Positions 1 through 8,502 of a DNA stretch of 64,000 nucleotides are shown here, one piece after another. Made by a program: the position numbers and the translations under genes. Source of the DNA: CBDFGK01 sp965247075 (GTDB lineage: Bacteria > Pseudomonadota > Gammaproteobacteria > Pseudomonadales > Halieaceae); contig CBDFGK010000003.1 in the NCBI GenBank assembly GCA_965247075.1, positions 1 to 64,000 of the forward strand. The letters are read 5' to 3'. The notes beneath the pieces were generated by a model. The model saw only the letters and a list, made by a program, of their open reading frames with translations. It did no database searches and was not told the origin of the DNA. Position 1 is the first letter of the stretch, and every line of letters starts with the position of its first letter.

Positions 1-840
1 GACGTCTCTGGGTACGCCAACTACAACCGCGGCTACCGCCCTTCGGGCATCTCCATCATTCCCGACCCCGATGTTCAGTTCCTGCCCAACGGCGAAAATG
101 ACCTGCTGCACGGCGAGGAAAACAGCGACTCCATTGAGCTGGGCTTCAAGAGCCGCCTGCTGGACGGCCGCGCCTCACTCAATGGCGCCCTGTTCTATCA
201 GCAATTCGATGGCTACCTGGGCTTTGTGCGTGGCGTGCAGGTGCTCAACGCTGCCGGTGCACCGGTAGATATCTCCGGCGGTCTTATCTTTAACGGCGAT
301 GCCAATATCCTTGGGGTAGAGCTGGAAGGCCAGCTACTGCTGAGCGAGTCCTGGAGCGCCGGCGGCAGCATGAGCTATGTGAACGCCGAGTGGGACGGTG
401 CCGAATCGCCCTGTAACGAGCGTGAACCGGGCGAGGTGTTGGGTTTCTGCGACATCGACGGCGAAAACATAGGCGGTGAGCCGCAGTGGTCCTTCTCCCT
501 CAACTCTGAGTACTTCGTGACGATGGAAAACATGCAGTGGTATTTGCGCGGCCTGCTCAAGTACAAGGGCGAGCGCGACAATGTTGACGCCTCCGCCGGT
601 ATCGGCGCGGTGGTGGATGAGTTTGATGAGTACACCACCTTCAACCTCTACACCGGCCTGCGCAGCACTGACTATAGCTGGGATGTGTCCCTGTGGGCCA
701 AGAACCTGTTCGACAAGGACGCGGTTACCTTCCAGACCGGTTCAGATCAATACGATCTCGCCCTCTCCGGCGGTTCCTATACCCAGATCAATGTACTCAA
801 CGAACGCACCATCGGTGTGACCGCGCGCTACAACTTCTAG
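1..840 (+). CDS. TonB-dependent outer membrane receptor, C-terminal part
   Basis: The frame is open from the first base of the window, so the 5' end lies outside. The translation is rich in alternating aromatic and polar residues and Gly/Asn turns typical of beta-barrel strands, contains the late-barrel motif NLFDKDAV, and ends in VTARYNF with a terminal Phe, the usual outer-membrane insertion signal. It therefore represents about the last 280 residues of a TonB-dependent receptor barrel (family-level assignment). The substrate cannot be told from this part; the plug domain and TonB box are missing. The stop is followed within 20 bases by the end of an ISL3-type transposase remnant, which may have displaced a downstream gene or terminator. 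Confidence 0.85.
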   Translation, partial: DVSGYANYNRGYRPSGISIIPDPDVQFLPNGENDLLHGEENSDSIELGFKSRLLDGRASLNGALFYQQFDGYLGFVRGVQVLNAAGAPVDISGGLIFNGDANILGVELEGQLLLSESWSAGGSMSYVNAEWDGAESPCNEREPGEVLGFCDIDGENIGGEPQWSFSLNSEYFVTMENMQWYLRGLLKYKGERDNVDASAGIGAVVDEFDEYTTFNLYTGLRSTDYSWDVSLWAKNLFDKDAVTFQTGSDQYDLALSGGSYTQINVLNERTIGVTARYNF

Positions 841-860
841 ACATAAAAAAGTAATTTTTT

Positions 861-1500
861 GGTTCTTCGCCGGTCTTGTGAGTGAATATTAGGCCGCAAC
901 GTAGAACATCGAGTCATTATCCGGCAGGGAAGACTGTCGGATCGTGAGTTTGAAATACTCGGTATCCCTGATGCCTCTGGCGCGCTTGCGGATCATGCCG
1001 ATACCGATGTTGCCGGCCTCAATCCTGGCGCTGGTGAGCTTGTGCTTCGCGTAATTGCAAATGCCCACACGGTGGTTTCTCAACGACTTTGCAAACTTCT
1101 TTAGGTAAAGCAGGGTCGATTGATCGGCTATCCGGCACCGGGCTTCCAGTCTCTTTTGCATCAGTTCGACAGTCTTTGATTCCCACCAGGCCTGAAGCTG
1201 TTCCTTCAGGATATACAGCGTATTGAGATTGGCATTTTCATCCAATAACCGTGGTAATTTTTGAGCCTGGAATTCGTCCGGTTTATCGGAGTTTTTCAGC
1301 ACCGGGTAATGTGTTCCTGCTAACAATTCCTGGCCCGCTTTATTGGCCTTTCTAAACTCAATTCGCCGCTGATTGCTCAGAGCCTTGCTGTAGTTCTTCA
1401 TAACGTGGAAACGGTCAAACACAATGTCGGCATTGGGTAAGCAATCACGTACTGATTTTTGACAGGATGGCCCCATGTCCATCGCAGTTGATGTTTTACG
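861..1500 (-). pseudogene. ISL3-family transposase remnant (N-terminus lost)
   Basis: Codons 1482 down to 889 encode about 197 residues matching the C-terminal DDE region of ISL3-type transposases, including DRFHVMKNY and the segment RRIEFRKANK. The usual N-terminal zinc-finger/HTH half is absent, so this is a broken element. The sequence beyond the stop, beginning GGTTCTTCGCCGG at 861, resembles an ISL3 terminal repeat and marks the intact IS end. The broken side lies about 1500, only a few bases from the stop of msrA. A second, much shorter copy of the same IS end is found at 8436-8502. Family assignment rests on sequence feel and the TIR, not on a search. Confidence 0.7.
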
Positions 1501-1511
1501 ACAGCAACTTG

Positions 1512-2120
1512 CTATTTCGCATCAAGACCGATCGGGCAACTCACGCCGGTAGCGCCCAGTCCGCAGTAGCCGGCCGGATTTTTGGCCAGGTATTGTTGGT
1601 GGTAACCCTCGGCATAGTAGAACGGTCCGGCCGGTAGAATTTCTGTAGTAATTGCGCCGTATCCGGCTGCCGTCAAAGCCGGCTGAAAGCCGATTCGGGA
1701 AGTTTCGGCACGCCGCGCCTGCTTATCGGTGAAGGTGTAGATTGCCGAGCGGTATTGGCTACCCATGTCGTTGCCCTGGCGCATGCCCTGGGTGGGGTCG
1801 TGCCCCTCCCAGAAAACGCTCAGCAATTCGTCATAGCTGACCCGCGCGGGACCAAACACGACCAGCACCACTTCATTGTGACCGGTCTGGCCGCTGCACA
1901 CCTCTTCGTAGCTGGGGTTAGAGCTGTGCCCGCCGGCGTAGCCTGCGGCGGTGGTATACACCCCATCCAGCCGCCAAAACTTTCTCTCCACACCCCAAAA
2001 ACAACCCATACCGAACACAGCCTGCTGCAGGTGGTCCGGAAACGGCGGCTGCAAGCTATTGCCATTCACAAAATGAGCATCGCCCGGCGACTGCATATTG
2101 GCACTGTCAAAAAGGCCCAT
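1512..2120 (-). CDS. msrA: Peptide-methionine (S)-S-oxide reductase MsrA
   Basis: MsrA reduces methionine-S-sulfoxide in oxidised proteins. The 202-residue product carries the catalytic motif GCFWGVE with Cys40, the substrate region GHNEVV and the QYRSAIY segment, and near the C-terminus Cys residues in CGLGATGVSC that fit resolving cysteines. Length is close to E. coli MsrA. The start at 2120 was preferred over the upstream ATGs because it is preceded by GGGAGGT at good spacing and gives the N-terminus MGLFDSANM, similar to that of long-form MsrA. It is divergent from the PhoD-like gene, with 67 bases between the two starts. An ISL3 remnant abuts its 3' end. Confidence 0.93.
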   Translation of the reverse strand: MGLFDSANMQSPGDAHFVNGNSLQPPFPDHLQQAVFGMGCFWGVERKFWRLDGVYTTAAGYAGGHSSNPSYEEVCSGQTGHNEVVLVVFGPARVSYDELLSVFWEGHDPTQGMRQGNDMGSQYRSAIYTFTDKQARRAETSRIGFQPALTAAGYGAITTEILPAGPFYYAEGYHQQYLAKNPAGYCGLGATGVSCPIGLDAK

Positions 2121-2187
2121 CGCTACCTCCCACATCAGAATCCACACAACACTATACCGCATGGAATAAATACGCTAGTTTAATGCC

Positions 2188-4107
2188 ATGAACCTAGACC
2201 GCCGTAACTTCCTGCGTATAGCCGGAACCGTATATCTCAGCGCAGGACTACCTGTTTCGGCAGCGGCGACAGCCCGGATCGAAGGGGATTCTGTAAATCA
2301 ATCAGTGTTATTTCCACACGGAGTAGCCTCCGGTGACCCACAGCCCGACGCCGTCATACTGTGGACACGGGCCCAGGCCAGGCAACCCGGCGATGTAGCC
2401 CTGGTGTTACAAGTCAGTGACAGTGAAAACTTTAGCCAGGTGATCGTGGAGGAACGGCTTAGCGCCGAACTGGCCAATGACAATACGGTGCGCGCACATA
2501 TCGATGGCCTGCAGCCAGGTCGCCACTATTACTACCGGTTTTTAGCCGCAGACGGCGCACAATCAATGGTCGGTCGCACCATGACCGCGCCGGCACCGGG
2601 TGACGAGGCACGGGTACACCTCGCCTTTGCCAGTTGCCAAAACTACGAGCAGGGCTATTTTGGTGCCTGGACGCGCATGCTCAGCGAAGATGCCGGCAAG
2701 CCCGCCGACCAGCAAATTCAATTTGTCCTGCACCTGGGCGACTTTATTTATGAGCGCTACCTGAACAAGCAGGACCGCGGCCAAACCTTTGCCCGACTGT
2801 TGCCGGCATTTCCCGATGGCGCCACCGATGGCACGCGCACCTGGGCCGATTCACTGGCCGACTACCGGCATCTCTACAAAACCTATCTGGAAGATCCCGA
2901 CTTGCAGGCCGCTCGCGCACGCTGGCCCTTTATTTGTACCTGGGATGATCACGAGTTCAGCAACGACAGCTTTCAGCACTTCAGCACCTATACCGGTGCA
3001 GCCAAACCGGAGTTACAGCGCCGGCACAATGCGCACAAGGCCTGGTTCGAGTACATCCCTGCACTGGTACCCGAGCGCGAAGAACTGTGTATCTACCGAA
3101 AATTGCGCTGGGGTAAACATATTGATCTGCTGATCACCGACCTGCGCACCTATCGCAGCGCCGCACCGCTGCCGCACGGCCTTTCCGACCAACTGGACCT
3201 GCCTATGGATCCAATAGAACTGGTCGAAATTTTCGATAGTGGACGTGCCTGCAACAATGGCAAGCCGCCGGAGTTTCTGCCTTTTGGCGATGGCACGCTG
3301 CCCAACACGGCGCGCCACCGCGATACCGGCACCCTGCTGGGCCAGGCGCAAAAAGACTGGTTTAAACAGTCACTGGCAGAATCCGGTAGCACCTGGAAGG
3401 TGTGGGGGAATAGCCTGCCGCTGCTGCCCTTGCGCCTGGATATGAGCACCCTGCCCTTCGCCGACCTGGACGACTCCATTTTGTCTGAGGATGCCTGGGG
3501 CGGCTATCCGCACGAGTACCGAGAGCTGATGGCCTGGGTAGACAAGGAGGATATTACCGGGCTGGTATCCCTTTCCGGCGACCATCATATGCACGGCGCC
3601 GCCACGCTGGTGCTGGACCCTAATCTGGAAGAGTCTGCAGCGGTTGCCGTTGATTTCAATATCACTGGTATCAGCTCTACGCCGCATTTTGACAGTGTGC
3701 TGTACACGGCTGGCAAAGATAACAGCGACTTCATGCCGTTGGTCGCCGCCAACACCGACGGCGGGGTGCTGGAAACCTGGAATATGAGCCTCACCAAGGG
3801 AGTATTGGCATCCTTGGCCTTCGACAAATCCGGGCTGAAGGGCTTTGCCAACTGGCTGGGGCCCAATAGCACCAACCCGGGGCTGGTCTATGCCGACACC
3901 AAAAGTAATGGTTACGGACTGGCCAACTTTGACAACAGCCAGTGCAATGTTGAGATGGTGACTGTAGCTCCCCCCCTGCAAGAGACGGGCTCAGAGGGCA
4001 GCACAGTTCTGCATCGCGCCCGCTTCAATCTCCTCAAATGGGCCGCAGGAGAGCAAGCTGTATTGACTGGCCCGGAGTTCGACGGCCCGCCACCATTTCC
4101 CGGCTGA
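2188..4107 (+). CDS. PhoD-like alkaline phosphatase, Tat-exported
   Basis: The 639-residue protein is a PhoD-type metallophosphoesterase (phosphodiesterase/alkaline phosphatase) that should act outside the cytoplasm. The N-terminus has a twin-arginine signal (RRNFLR at residues 5-10, followed by a hydrophobic stretch to about 27). An N-terminal beta domain with HGVASGDPQPD is followed by the metal-binding motifs LGDF (about 183-186), WDDHEF (252-257) and GDHHMHG (464-470), which in the family bind Fe/Ca at the active site. It is probably used for phosphate scavenging; no Pho box was identified upstream. Divergent from msrA. Confidence 0.88.
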   Translation: MNLDRRNFLRIAGTVYLSAGLPVSAAATARIEGDSVNQSVLFPHGVASGDPQPDAVILWTRAQARQPGDVALVLQVSDSENFSQVIVEERLSAELANDNTVRAHIDGLQPGRHYYYRFLAADGAQSMVGRTMTAPAPGDEARVHLAFASCQNYEQGYFGAWTRMLSEDAGKPADQQIQFVLHLGDFIYERYLNKQDRGQTFARLLPAFPDGATDGTRTWADSLADYRHLYKTYLEDPDLQAARARWPFICTWDDHEFSNDSFQHFSTYTGAAKPELQRRHNAHKAWFEYIPALVPEREELCIYRKLRWGKHIDLLITDLRTYRSAAPLPHGLSDQLDLPMDPIELVEIFDSGRACNNGKPPEFLPFGDGTLPNTARHRDTGTLLGQAQKDWFKQSLAESGSTWKVWGNSLPLLPLRLDMSTLPFADLDDSILSEDAWGGYPHEYRELMAWVDKEDITGLVSLSGDHHMHGAATLVLDPNLEESAAVAVDFNITGISSTPHFDSVLYTAGKDNSDFMPLVAANTDGGVLETWNMSLTKGVLASLAFDKSGLKGFANWLGPNSTNPGLVYADTKSNGYGLANFDNSQCNVEMVTVAPPLQETGSEGSTVLHRARFNLLKWAAGEQAVLTGPEFDGPPPFPG

Positions 4108-4171
4108 ACTCTTCTGTAATGCAAATGTCATAAAAAAGCGTTAACCTTAAAAATACAACAGAAAAAAGAAC

Positions 4172-4372
4172 ATGATTGGATCACAGCAAATGAACGAAGT
4201 ACCAACCAGCAACATGCAAGAATTTTGCAGCCAAAAATTATGGGAAATGGTCAGCGACCAAAGCGCCGCCACTGCGCCCGACGAACTTCAAGCCGCCATT
4301 GACGAGCTGGCCGAACGTCGTCACTACCTGCGTGAACTCGAGACCCTGGGCAAACTGAGCACCAAGCCCTGA
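4172..4372 (+). CDS. Small conserved-looking hypothetical protein
   Basis: This 66-residue, acidic, probably helical protein has no recognised domain; its C-terminal half (DELQAAIDELAERRHYLREL) looks like an amphipathic helix or short coiled coil. A second in-frame ATG at 4190 would give a 60-residue product and has a GGA at a plausible distance. It sits 7 bases before the VWA gene and is probably co-transcribed with it and with the J-domain gene, so a role as a partner of the VWA protein is possible but is inference only. Confidence 0.5.
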   Translation: MIGSQQMNEVPTSNMQEFCSQKLWEMVSDQSAATAPDELQAAIDELAERRHYLRELETLGKLSTKP

Positions 4373-4379
4373 CAGCCGA

Positions 4380-5072
4380 TTGGCCAAGCTCCCTCAGCGC
4401 CGGTCCTCCACTGGCGAAATTGACAAATTCCTCACCCACAGCACTAGCCTGGCTCGCCGGGAAGCCCCCTGCGGTCGCCTGATATTTGCGATTGATGCCA
4501 CTGCCAGTCGGCAGCCCACCTGGAATCGTGCTCGCCAAATACAGGGCCGAATGTTTAAGGCCACCCAAAACCTGGGCGGCCTGGAAATTCAGTTGTGTTA
4601 CTACCGGGGATTCAACGATTTTCAAGCCAGCGCGTGGCTGCAAGATGAGCTCTCGCTACTGCAACAAATGAATACCGTGCACTGTGAGAGCGGCTATACC
4701 CAAATACTGCGCGTGCTGAAACACAGCCTGCGTGAGCATCACAAGCAGGCAGTAAAGGCGGTGGTGTTTATCGGTGATGCCTGCGAGGAAAATCCTGACC
4801 TGCTGGCTGGCAAGGCCGGGGAACTGGGCATTGCCGGCCTGCCCCTGTTTATGTTCCAGGAAGGCGGCGACCGCCCTGCCGAAACACTCTTTCGCCACAT
4901 GGCCAAGCTGAGCGGGGGGGCCTGGGCCCGCTTCAATCATTCCAGCGCCACCGAGCTTGCCGACTTATTAGGCGCGGTGGCACGCTATGCGGCGGCCGGC
5001 CGCGAAAACCTGCTGGAATATGGCGCCGGGGCGAGTTCCGGCGTTAAACTGCTACTCGATCAACTCAAATAG
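4380..5072 (+). CDS. VWA-domain protein
   Basis: The 230-residue product begins with a TTG and has a von Willebrand factor A-like fold: the strand RLIFAIDATASRQ carries a MIDAS-like DxTxS motif (D, T and S after FAI), later strands read KAVVFIGDACEEN and LPLFMFQEG. No signal peptide is present, so it is cytoplasmic. It lies between a 66-residue small protein and a membrane-anchored J-domain protein with gaps of 7 and 9 bases, a compact operon suggesting a chaperone-linked VWA module. The start is not strongly supported by a ribosome binding site, and the gene function is unknown. Confidence 0.7.
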   Translation: MAKLPQRRSSTGEIDKFLTHSTSLARREAPCGRLIFAIDATASRQPTWNRARQIQGRMFKATQNLGGLEIQLCYYRGFNDFQASAWLQDELSLLQQMNTVHCESGYTQILRVLKHSLREHHKQAVKAVVFIGDACEENPDLLAGKAGELGIAGLPLFMFQEGGDRPAETLFRHMAKLSGGAWARFNHSSATELADLLGAVARYAAAGRENLLEYGAGASSGVKLLLDQLK

Positions 5073-5081
5073 GGTTTAGCT

Positions 5082-5792
5082 GTGACGCGCCTCATTCTAT
5101 TGCTGGCCATGGGCCTCATCGTCTACATCGTCTACCGGCGAATCAATGCCCTGCCGGCACAACAGCGCAAGGCAGCGTACCTGAAAACCGGCGGTATTGG
5201 CCTGTTGCTGGTGGTGGTTGTACTCACCGTCATGGGTCGCATGCACTGGCTGGGTGCCGCCATCACCGGGCTGGTAGTCGGCGTCAGCAGGCTGGCCCCC
5301 TCCCTGTTCCGCCTATTCCCAATGTTACAGTGGTTACAGCGACAAAAATCCGGGCAGGCCAGTAGCCAGAAATCGCAAGTAGAAACCGCCGTGCTGCGTA
5401 TGGAACTGGATCACGCCAACGGGGATTTAAGTGGCGAAGTGCTACAGGGCGAGCACCAGGGCCGGCAACTGGACGACCTGGACCTCCAGCAGTTGAATGA
5501 ACTGCTCAGCTGGTGCCAAAACTGCGATATCGACTCCGCGCGCCTGCTGGAAAGTTATCTGCTGCGGCGCTTCGGAGACTCCTGGCAGGGCCAGGCAACT
5601 CCACCCCCAAACCACAATAGCGCGTTGAGCCGATCAGAAGCCCTGGCCATCCTCGGGCTGGAAGAAGGTGCCGACAAAGCGTCTATTATCAACTCACACC
5701 GGCACTTGATGCAGAAGCTACATCCCGACCGGGGCGGCAATGATTACCTGGCCGCCAAACTAAATCAGGCCAAAGACTTTTTACTGGGTTGA
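5082..5792 (+). CDS. Membrane-anchored J-domain (DnaJ-like) protein
   Basis: Starting at GTG 5082, the 236-residue product has two N-terminal hydrophobic segments (about residues 3-18 and 38-58), a linker, and a C-terminal J-domain with the diagnostic HPDRGGND motif followed by KLNQAKDFLLG. HPD is the Hsp70-stimulating loop in this family. The topology resembles Tim14/DjlA-type membrane J-proteins, with the J-domain at the C-terminus. It probably recruits DnaK to the membrane for the benefit of a client, plausibly the adjacent VWA protein. It is 9 bases downstream of that gene. Confidence 0.8.
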   Translation: MTRLILLLAMGLIVYIVYRRINALPAQQRKAAYLKTGGIGLLLVVVVLTVMGRMHWLGAAITGLVVGVSRLAPSLFRLFPMLQWLQRQKSGQASSQKSQVETAVLRMELDHANGDLSGEVLQGEHQGRQLDDLDLQQLNELLSWCQNCDIDSARLLESYLLRRFGDSWQGQATPPPNHNSALSRSEALAILGLEEGADKASIINSHRHLMQKLHPDRGGNDYLAAKLNQAKDFLLG

Positions 5793-5852
5793 GTTGTCGT
5801 TACACTGCGCTGCGTTTGCACAATCAACTGTTTGGAGCTACTGAAAAACACC

Positions 5853-6137
5853 ATGAATGAAGCTTTTGTTATCCGCAATCAACTGGGTCATTACTGGGGC
5901 AAGAAGAAGCTCTGGGTGGATGGCACCCGTGCGAAAATGATCATGCTCTGCAAACATGATGATGAGGGGCTCAATCTGCTGGTTGAACTCAGCGCCAAGG
6001 ACATCGATTTACGCGGTGAGGTTGTCAGTGTAGAAACCAGTGACAAAGGTGTTGCCGTGGTTACGCCCAGCGAACACCTGTTGGCTGATGAGGAAGATTT
6101 GTGTAAGGAAGATGAGGGGCCAGAGTCTGGACTCTGA
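5853..6137 (+). CDS. Hypothetical protein whose stop lies in a palindromic repeat
   Basis: A small (94-residue) protein of unknown function, with an acidic C-terminus. The ATG at 5853 was chosen over a TTG at 5832. The last six residues (GPESGL) and the stop codon are encoded by the palindrome at 6116-6141, so the natural C-terminus has probably been replaced when that element arrived. The sequence IRNQLGHYWGKKKLWVDG and later beta-rich stretch suggest a small globular domain. Confidence 0.55.
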   Translation: MNEAFVIRNQLGHYWGKKKLWVDGTRAKMIMLCKHDDEGLNLLVELSAKDIDLRGEVVSVETSDKGVAVVTPSEHLLADEEDLCKEDEGPESGL

Positions 6138-6141
6138 CCCC
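6116..6141. repeat. GGGGTCAGAGT-type palindromic element
   Basis: A 26-base near-perfect inverted repeat (arms GGGGCCAGAGTC and GACTCTGACCCC, TG loop) closely matching the element at 48147-48172. It overlaps the stop codon of the preceding gene. Confidence 0.75.
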
Positions 6142-6160
6142 GGTCGATCACGAACGGCGG

Positions 6161-6853
6161 TCAAACAGCCTTGATTAGGTACTCACTGGTAGGCACCACA
6201 TCGATCTTGTCAAAATCGATAAAACGCACACAACTGTCGATCATCGCCTGCAGGTTGGCCTGCAACTGGGCATCTGTTTCCACACCGTAAAAAGCGTGCT
6301 GTGAGGTCATCGCCTCAAGGGGGAAATTCTCCTCGATGATGGCGTCAAAAGGTGGCGCCGCATAGGTCATGGGGCGCGCTATTACATTTTGCCTATAGCC
6401 GAAGGTCGACTGGGTATCGATGGCCACCTGGGTATGACTGCCATGCCATGTCTCCAGCCACTGTTGTTCGCTGAGCCGACGCGGCCTCTGTAAAAATACC
6501 ACCTGCGCCATACCGGGTGTGCGCTGGCCCTCGGCGGTATCGGTGACCAGCGGCGTCGATTCAGTTACCAGATAGCCGACCATACGCACCACCTGGTTTT
6601 CAATAGCCGCCTCCACCTCGCCACGGTAGACCGAGCTGTCCAGCCACACCGAGATCATGGCATCCATAACCGGCCGCGAGTGTTCCTGGCGCAATCCGGC
6701 GGCAGGCGCCACATCACTGTCCACCACGGAGAGTCGCAGGCCGCGCACCCCCAGTTCCAGCAATTGCGGCGACAACTGTTCTAACAGTTGGTCGCGGAAA
6801 GCATCGCCATCGACACTGGCATTCTTCCAAACCGGGTATAAAATCTTTTCCAT
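6161..6853 (-). CDS. EthD-domain protein
   Basis: The 230-residue cytoplasmic protein resembles EthD-domain (dimeric alpha-beta barrel) proteins: it includes the characteristic LETWHGSHTQVA segment and a C-terminal TSEYLIK tail. Proteins of this fold serve as accessory or ring-modifying factors in degradation pathways, but the substrate is unknown. It lies 12 bases downstream of a short-chain dehydrogenase gene on the same strand, a frequent partnership in catabolic clusters. That upstream gene is truncated by an IS end, so any joint pathway is probably no longer complete. Confidence 0.65.
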   Translation of the reverse strand: MEKILYPVWKNASVDGDAFRDQLLEQLSPQLLELGVRGLRLSVVDSDVAPAAGLRQEHSRPVMDAMISVWLDSSVYRGEVEAAIENQVVRMVGYLVTESTPLVTDTAEGQRTPGMAQVVFLQRPRRLSEQQWLETWHGSHTQVAIDTQSTFGYRQNVIARPMTYAAPPFDAIIEENFPLEAMTSQHAFYGVETDAQLQANLQAMIDSCVRFIDFDKIDVVPTSEYLIKAV

Positions 6854-6865
6854 GCAATCCTGCCT

Positions 6866-7515
6866 TTATACGACGGGTGTAGGTGGCGTTATAGTTGCGG
6901 CATTATCGATAAGCATCTGCGCGCCATTTACAAAATGAGATTCATCAGAAGCCAGGTACAGTACCATGGCGGTGATGTCTTCAGGTTCGCACATAGGCAC
7001 GGCCGTTGCCAATGCATCAATCTCTTCCTGGGTAGCGGTATCGCGCCCACTCAAAACCTTCACCACCATCGGGGTCTTAACCCCATCCGGGTGAATGGTG
7101 TTGCAGCGAATTCGGTTATTCTGCTCCCTGCAGTACAGGGCAACGCTCTTGGTCAAGCCGGTCACCGGCCCTTTGCCGGCACTGTAAGCGGCAATAAAAG
7201 ACATGCCGTGCAGGGCCGCTACCGACGACATATTGATAATAGAACCACCGCCGTCTGACTTTTCCATGGCCGGGATAGCGTGTTTACAACTCAGGAAAAC
7301 ACCCTCGTTGTTAACCGCGTTGATGCGGCGGTAGCTGTCCAGATCGGTATCAACAATACTACCCATAGCCATCATGCCGGCATTATTAACCAGAATATCG
7401 AGGCGCCCGAAGTGTTCCAGGGTCTGCTCGATCACCGCCACCCAGTTGTCCTCACTGGAAACATCGTGGCGAGTAAAAATGGCGTTCTCGCCAATGCTGT
7501 CAGCCACGACCGAAT
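6866..7515 (-). pseudogene. Short-chain dehydrogenase/reductase, N-terminus lost
   Basis: The reading frame holds most of an SDR: LVNNAGMM (the NNAG motif), INMSS with the catalytic Ser, the Tyr/Lys region, and the C-terminal NGAQMLIDNAA. Two oddities are visible. The Rossmann TGxxxGxG glycine motif and roughly the first 50-60 residues are absent, because sequence upstream of about 7515 is the end of an IS remnant. Also the catalytic YxxxK reads YSAGKG, which retains Tyr and Lys. Without the NAD(P)-binding N-terminus the product should be inactive. The family normally has about 250-270 residues; only about 213 remain. Confidence 0.8.
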
Positions 7516-7529
7516 GCGGTAGATGACCC

Positions 7530-7628
7530 GGTTTCGACCCTTTAACGTAACAAATTCAAGAGGATTTTTTAATGCCTTGCGAAAATATTTCCTTATATTT
7601 CAATTGATTGAGAGTTTATGGATGCGCA
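7530..7628 (-). mobile_element. Solo end of the IS found complete at 24702-26371
   Basis: Read on the minus strand from 7628 this stretch is nearly the same as the first 95 or so bases of the IS at 24702 (TGCGCATCCATAAACTCTC, then a shared 60-base leader ending beside the transposase ribosome site). Only the terminal portion remains, and it abuts the truncated SDR gene, so it is the scar of an earlier insertion followed by a deletion. Confidence 0.85.
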
Positions 7629-7637
7629 CAAATTAGT

Positions 7638-7652
7638 GGGGTCAGGCCTGAC
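7638..7652. repeat. Possible diverged copy of the GGGGTCA element
   Basis: GGGGTCAGGCCTGAC contains the perfect 12-base palindrome GTCAGGCCTGAC next to the IS remnant. It shares only the GGGGTCAG start with the other elements, so its relation is uncertain. Confidence 0.3.
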
Positions 7653-7898
7653 ATTGTGCATCTTATTGCCAGGCGGGAATTTCACTCTCCTGCCAGGCAT
7701 CAATATCGTGTGCCGCCGACGGCATCCCGGTATCGAGCAACAGGCGCTTGCCACCGAGCCATTCAATCAACACGCCCACATGCCCAAGCACAAATAAAGC
7801 GCCCAACAACCCTTATATTTTTCGTATCATGTTCAGATTCACACCGTGCGAAAAGCTGTGGACAGTGTAAACCGATAAACACTCGCGAGGATCAAACT

Positions 7899-8372
7899 TT
7901 GGAAAGAATCGGTATCTTCGTAGATGTTCAAAACATCTATTACACCTGCAGACAGGCCTACCAGGCCAACTTCGATTACAACAGGTTCTGGGCGCAGGCG
8001 ACCGCCGACCGGGAGCTGGTTTGCGCGGTTGCCTATGCCACAGATAGAGGTGACGCCAAACAGATGCAGTTCCAGGCCATCCTGCACGCCATTGGATTTA
8101 CCGTAAAGCTTAAACCGGTACTAAAACGGCGCGATGGCTCCACCAAGGCCGATTGGGATATCGGCATTGCGTTGGACGTTTACGAGGCCGCGCCCGACTG
8201 CGACACCATTGTATTACTGACCGGGGATGGTGATTTTGGCATGTTGCTACAACGGATTAAAAGGCGTTTCGACACCGATGCTGAAGTCTACGGCGTACCC
8301 ACGCTCACCTCGGACATTCTCACGGCACAGGCCAAAACGTTTATCCCTATTGATGACAGGTTGCTACTTTAA
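7899..8372 (+). CDS. NYN-domain (LabA/DUF88-type) predicted ribonuclease
   Basis: A 157-residue PIN-like NYN domain protein. The N-terminal strand IGIFVDVQNIYY carries the first acidic residue and the VQN signature, KADWDIGIALD supplies further acidic residues and VLLTGDGDFGMLL the DGDF motif; together they form the metal centre of the fold in LabA-type proteins. The start is likely a TTG at 7899, preceded by GCGAGG, since the family begins right at the first strand; the frame is open further upstream but that part has no resemblance to anything. The stop is followed six bases later by a GGGGTCAGAGT element. Confidence 0.8.
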   Translation: MERIGIFVDVQNIYYTCRQAYQANFDYNRFWAQATADRELVCAVAYATDRGDAKQMQFQAILHAIGFTVKLKPVLKRRDGSTKADWDIGIALDVYEAAPDCDTIVLLTGDGDFGMLLQRIKRRFDTDAEVYGVPTLTSDILTAQAKTFIPIDDRLLL

Positions 8373-8378
8373 AGTTTG

Positions 8379-8393
8379 GGGTCAGAGTAAAAA
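8379..8393 (+). repeat. Half-copy of the GGGGTCAGAGTAAAA element
   Basis: GGGGTCAGAGTAAAA occurs six bases after the NYN gene stop. Its inverted partner is not present, so it looks like one arm of the palindrome seen at 36380 and 52182. Confidence 0.55.
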
Positions 8394-8435
8394 CTCCCTC
8401 GAGTATTTGAATTACATAAAGTTCTTAGCGGTTTT

Positions 8436-8502
8436 GGTTCTTCTCCGGTCTTGTGAGTGAATATTAGGCCGCAACATAGAACATCGAGTCCGCATCCGGT
8501 AG
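8436..8502 (-). mobile_element. Solo end of the ISL3-type element
   Basis: About 67 bases match 861-928 with few differences, starting with the terminal GGTTCTTC and, on the minus strand, still encoding LPDADSMFYVAA and the stop, the same last residues as the remnant at 889. The rest of the element is missing. Confidence 0.8.

Noticed and set aside
7663..7812. Minus-strand frame reading LFVLGHVGVLIEWLGGKRLL, protein-like for 45 residues
   Set aside because: No start, no ribosome site and a stop just upstream; could be the 3' scrap of a membrane protein gene but too short to call.
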